DNA of 64,000 nt from Syncephalis fuscata (Eukaryota; Zoopagomycota; Zoopagomycetes; Zoopagales; Piptocephalidaceae), in assembly GCA_025786725.1 (NCBI GenBank), contig JAHLTZ010000007.1, positions 744,001 to 808,000 of the forward strand, given 5' to 3'. Within the stretch, counting starts at the first letter, position 1; each line of letters starts with the position of its first letter. This document shows, piece after piece, positions 63,232 through 64,000 of the stretch. The translations under genes were made by a program, and so were the position numbers. Below the pieces are notes generated by a model. That model saw nothing but the letters and a program-made list of their open reading frames with translations. It ran no database searches and was not told the origin of the DNA.

Positions 63232-64000
63232 ATGCGTATCTACAACTATTCTGTACTGGTAGCCAGTATTGTACTGGCCATAGCTGCTGTTAATACTGTA
63301 GCAGCAGCCGATAATCCTGCGCCAGCAGCGGGTACTACTGCGCCGGCTAATTCCACCACAACAACGACAGCAACCGGCACCAACCGTGTTGTTGGTAACA
63401 TCTGGCCTATACCTTACAAGTATACGACGGGTACAAAGACATTCAGTATTGCAGCCAATTTCCGTTTTGATTGTCAGGGGCCTTATGGCGAAGGTATGAA
63501 GCTATTGGGACTTGCCTGCGATCGCTATCAAAAGTATATCGCACAACCTGACGGACTGCTGCCGGAAGCAAGAACTCGTGAAGCGCCAGCTGGCGAAATT
63601 GCTACGGCAAAGGTTGTTGTAACCAAGCCTGATACGCAGCTCGACGACAAGACTGACGAATCCTACACAATATCCGTAAGCGATGCCGGTGTGACGACCA
63701 TTACAGCAAATACAGTCTATGGCGCCATGCATGGACTTGAATCCTTCACACAGCTGGTCCGTCGAATGGGTAAAGATGGCAATAATGAGCGCTATTTACC
63801 TGGCGTTCCATTAAATATCGAAGATCGACCAGCATTTGCACATCGTGGTGTTTTACTCGATACAGCGCGTACCTATTTCCCAGTCAGTGACATTCTACGC
63901 CAAATAGATGCTATGGCCGTGTCCAAGCTCAACGTATTCCACTGGCACATCGTTGATTCACAAAGCTTCCCGCTTGTCAGCGAGGTCCTCCCACTATTGT
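63232..64000 (+). CDS. Secreted GH20 beta-hexosaminidase (partial, right edge)
   Basis: N-terminal 256 residues of a secreted family 20 hexosaminidase. A signal peptide (MRIYNYSVLVASIVLAIAAV) precedes a Thr/Ala/Pro-rich linker. The GH20b domain begins VVGNIWPIPYKYTTG and contains YGAMHGLESFTQLV. The barrel then starts with RPAFAHRGVLLDTARTYFPV and NVFHWHIVDSQSFPL. No intron or frame break occurs before the window ends at VSEVLPLL. The catalytic Asp-Glu lies beyond the edge. Such enzymes release N-acetylglucosamine from chitin oligomers or glycans outside the cell or in the vacuole. It differs from the hexosaminidase-D type at 45595-48287. Confidence 0.9.
   Translation, partial: MRIYNYSVLVASIVLAIAAVNTVAAADNPAPAAGTTAPANSTTTTTATGTNRVVGNIWPIPYKYTTGTKTFSIAANFRFDCQGPYGEGMKLLGLACDRYQKYIAQPDGLLPEARTREAPAGEIATAKVVVTKPDTQLDDKTDESYTISVSDAGVTTITANTVYGAMHGLESFTQLVRRMGKDGNNERYLPGVPLNIEDRPAFAHRGVLLDTARTYFPVSDILRQIDAMAVSKLNVFHWHIVDSQSFPLVSEVLPLL

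Overview
This window looks like nuclear DNA from a fungus, most likely an early-diverging lineage (Zoopagomycota or Mucoromycota grade). It is AT-rich. Genes are dense and split by many short introns (about 45-65 nt, donors GTAAGT or GTATGT). The gene set is fungal: an Atg15-type lipase, a vacuolar/ABCC-type transporter, an ArAE_2/FUSC-like membrane protein and a membrane protein of a family I associate with Mortierella-like fungi. I cannot name the species, and there is no sign of plasmid, phage or bacterial operon structure.

Layout. 1-3084 (-): mitochondrial-type AAA ATPase, cut by the left edge. 3453-4447 (+): ribosomal protein eL14 with microsatellite-bearing introns. 4827-12420 (+): four tandem paralogous multi-pass membrane protein genes (A-D). 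A fifth, decayed copy (E) lies at 20397-21492 (-). D and E sit in the two arms of a diverged inverted duplication of about 2.9 kb (roughly 9710-12600 and 20210-22880). The arms enclose four ordinary genes: CCA-adding enzyme, a PPR protein, cyclin H and a GSKIP-domain protein. 23348-27580 (-): ArAE_2/FUSC-like membrane protein. 29366-30745 (+): intronless seven-helix protein, followed by an orphan 3' fragment of a Neo1/ATP9-type P4-ATPase. 32111-34527 (+): a two-helix membrane protein and a secreted CAP-domain protein. 35064-40431 (-): ABCC transporter with degenerate nucleotide-binding motifs. 41059-42721 (-): secreted Pro/Thr/Gly repeat protein. 43765-48287 (+): GH20 hexosaminidase-D-like gene preceded by a truncated, almost identical copy of its 5' part. 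48395-51851 (-): mitochondrial tryptophanyl-tRNA synthetase and an M24 Xaa-Pro peptidase. 52397-55601 (+): USP16/45-type deubiquitinase. 56088-57128 (+): membrane protein with three PPxY motifs. 58493-59626 (+): uncertain Ser/Thr-rich gene. 59753-61438 (-): Atg15 lipase. 63232-64000 (+): secreted GH20 hexosaminidase, cut by the right edge.

The gene order is mostly a eukaryotic mosaic rather than a pathway. Small functional themes are mitochondrial gene expression (CCA-adding enzyme, PPR protein, TrpRS), transport and membrane homeostasis, ubiquitin biology, and amino-sugar/chitin hydrolysis.

Sequence quality matters for every call. At least fifteen otherwise well-conserved genes or exons show one-base reading-frame breaks, often in homopolymers or dinucleotide runs. 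One of these is in the single eL14 gene seen here. About ten other multi-exon genes read through perfectly. I therefore treat most single breaks as probable consensus errors, not pseudogenes. The clustered breaks at 1790-2890 and the combined lesions of copy E are treated with more caution.
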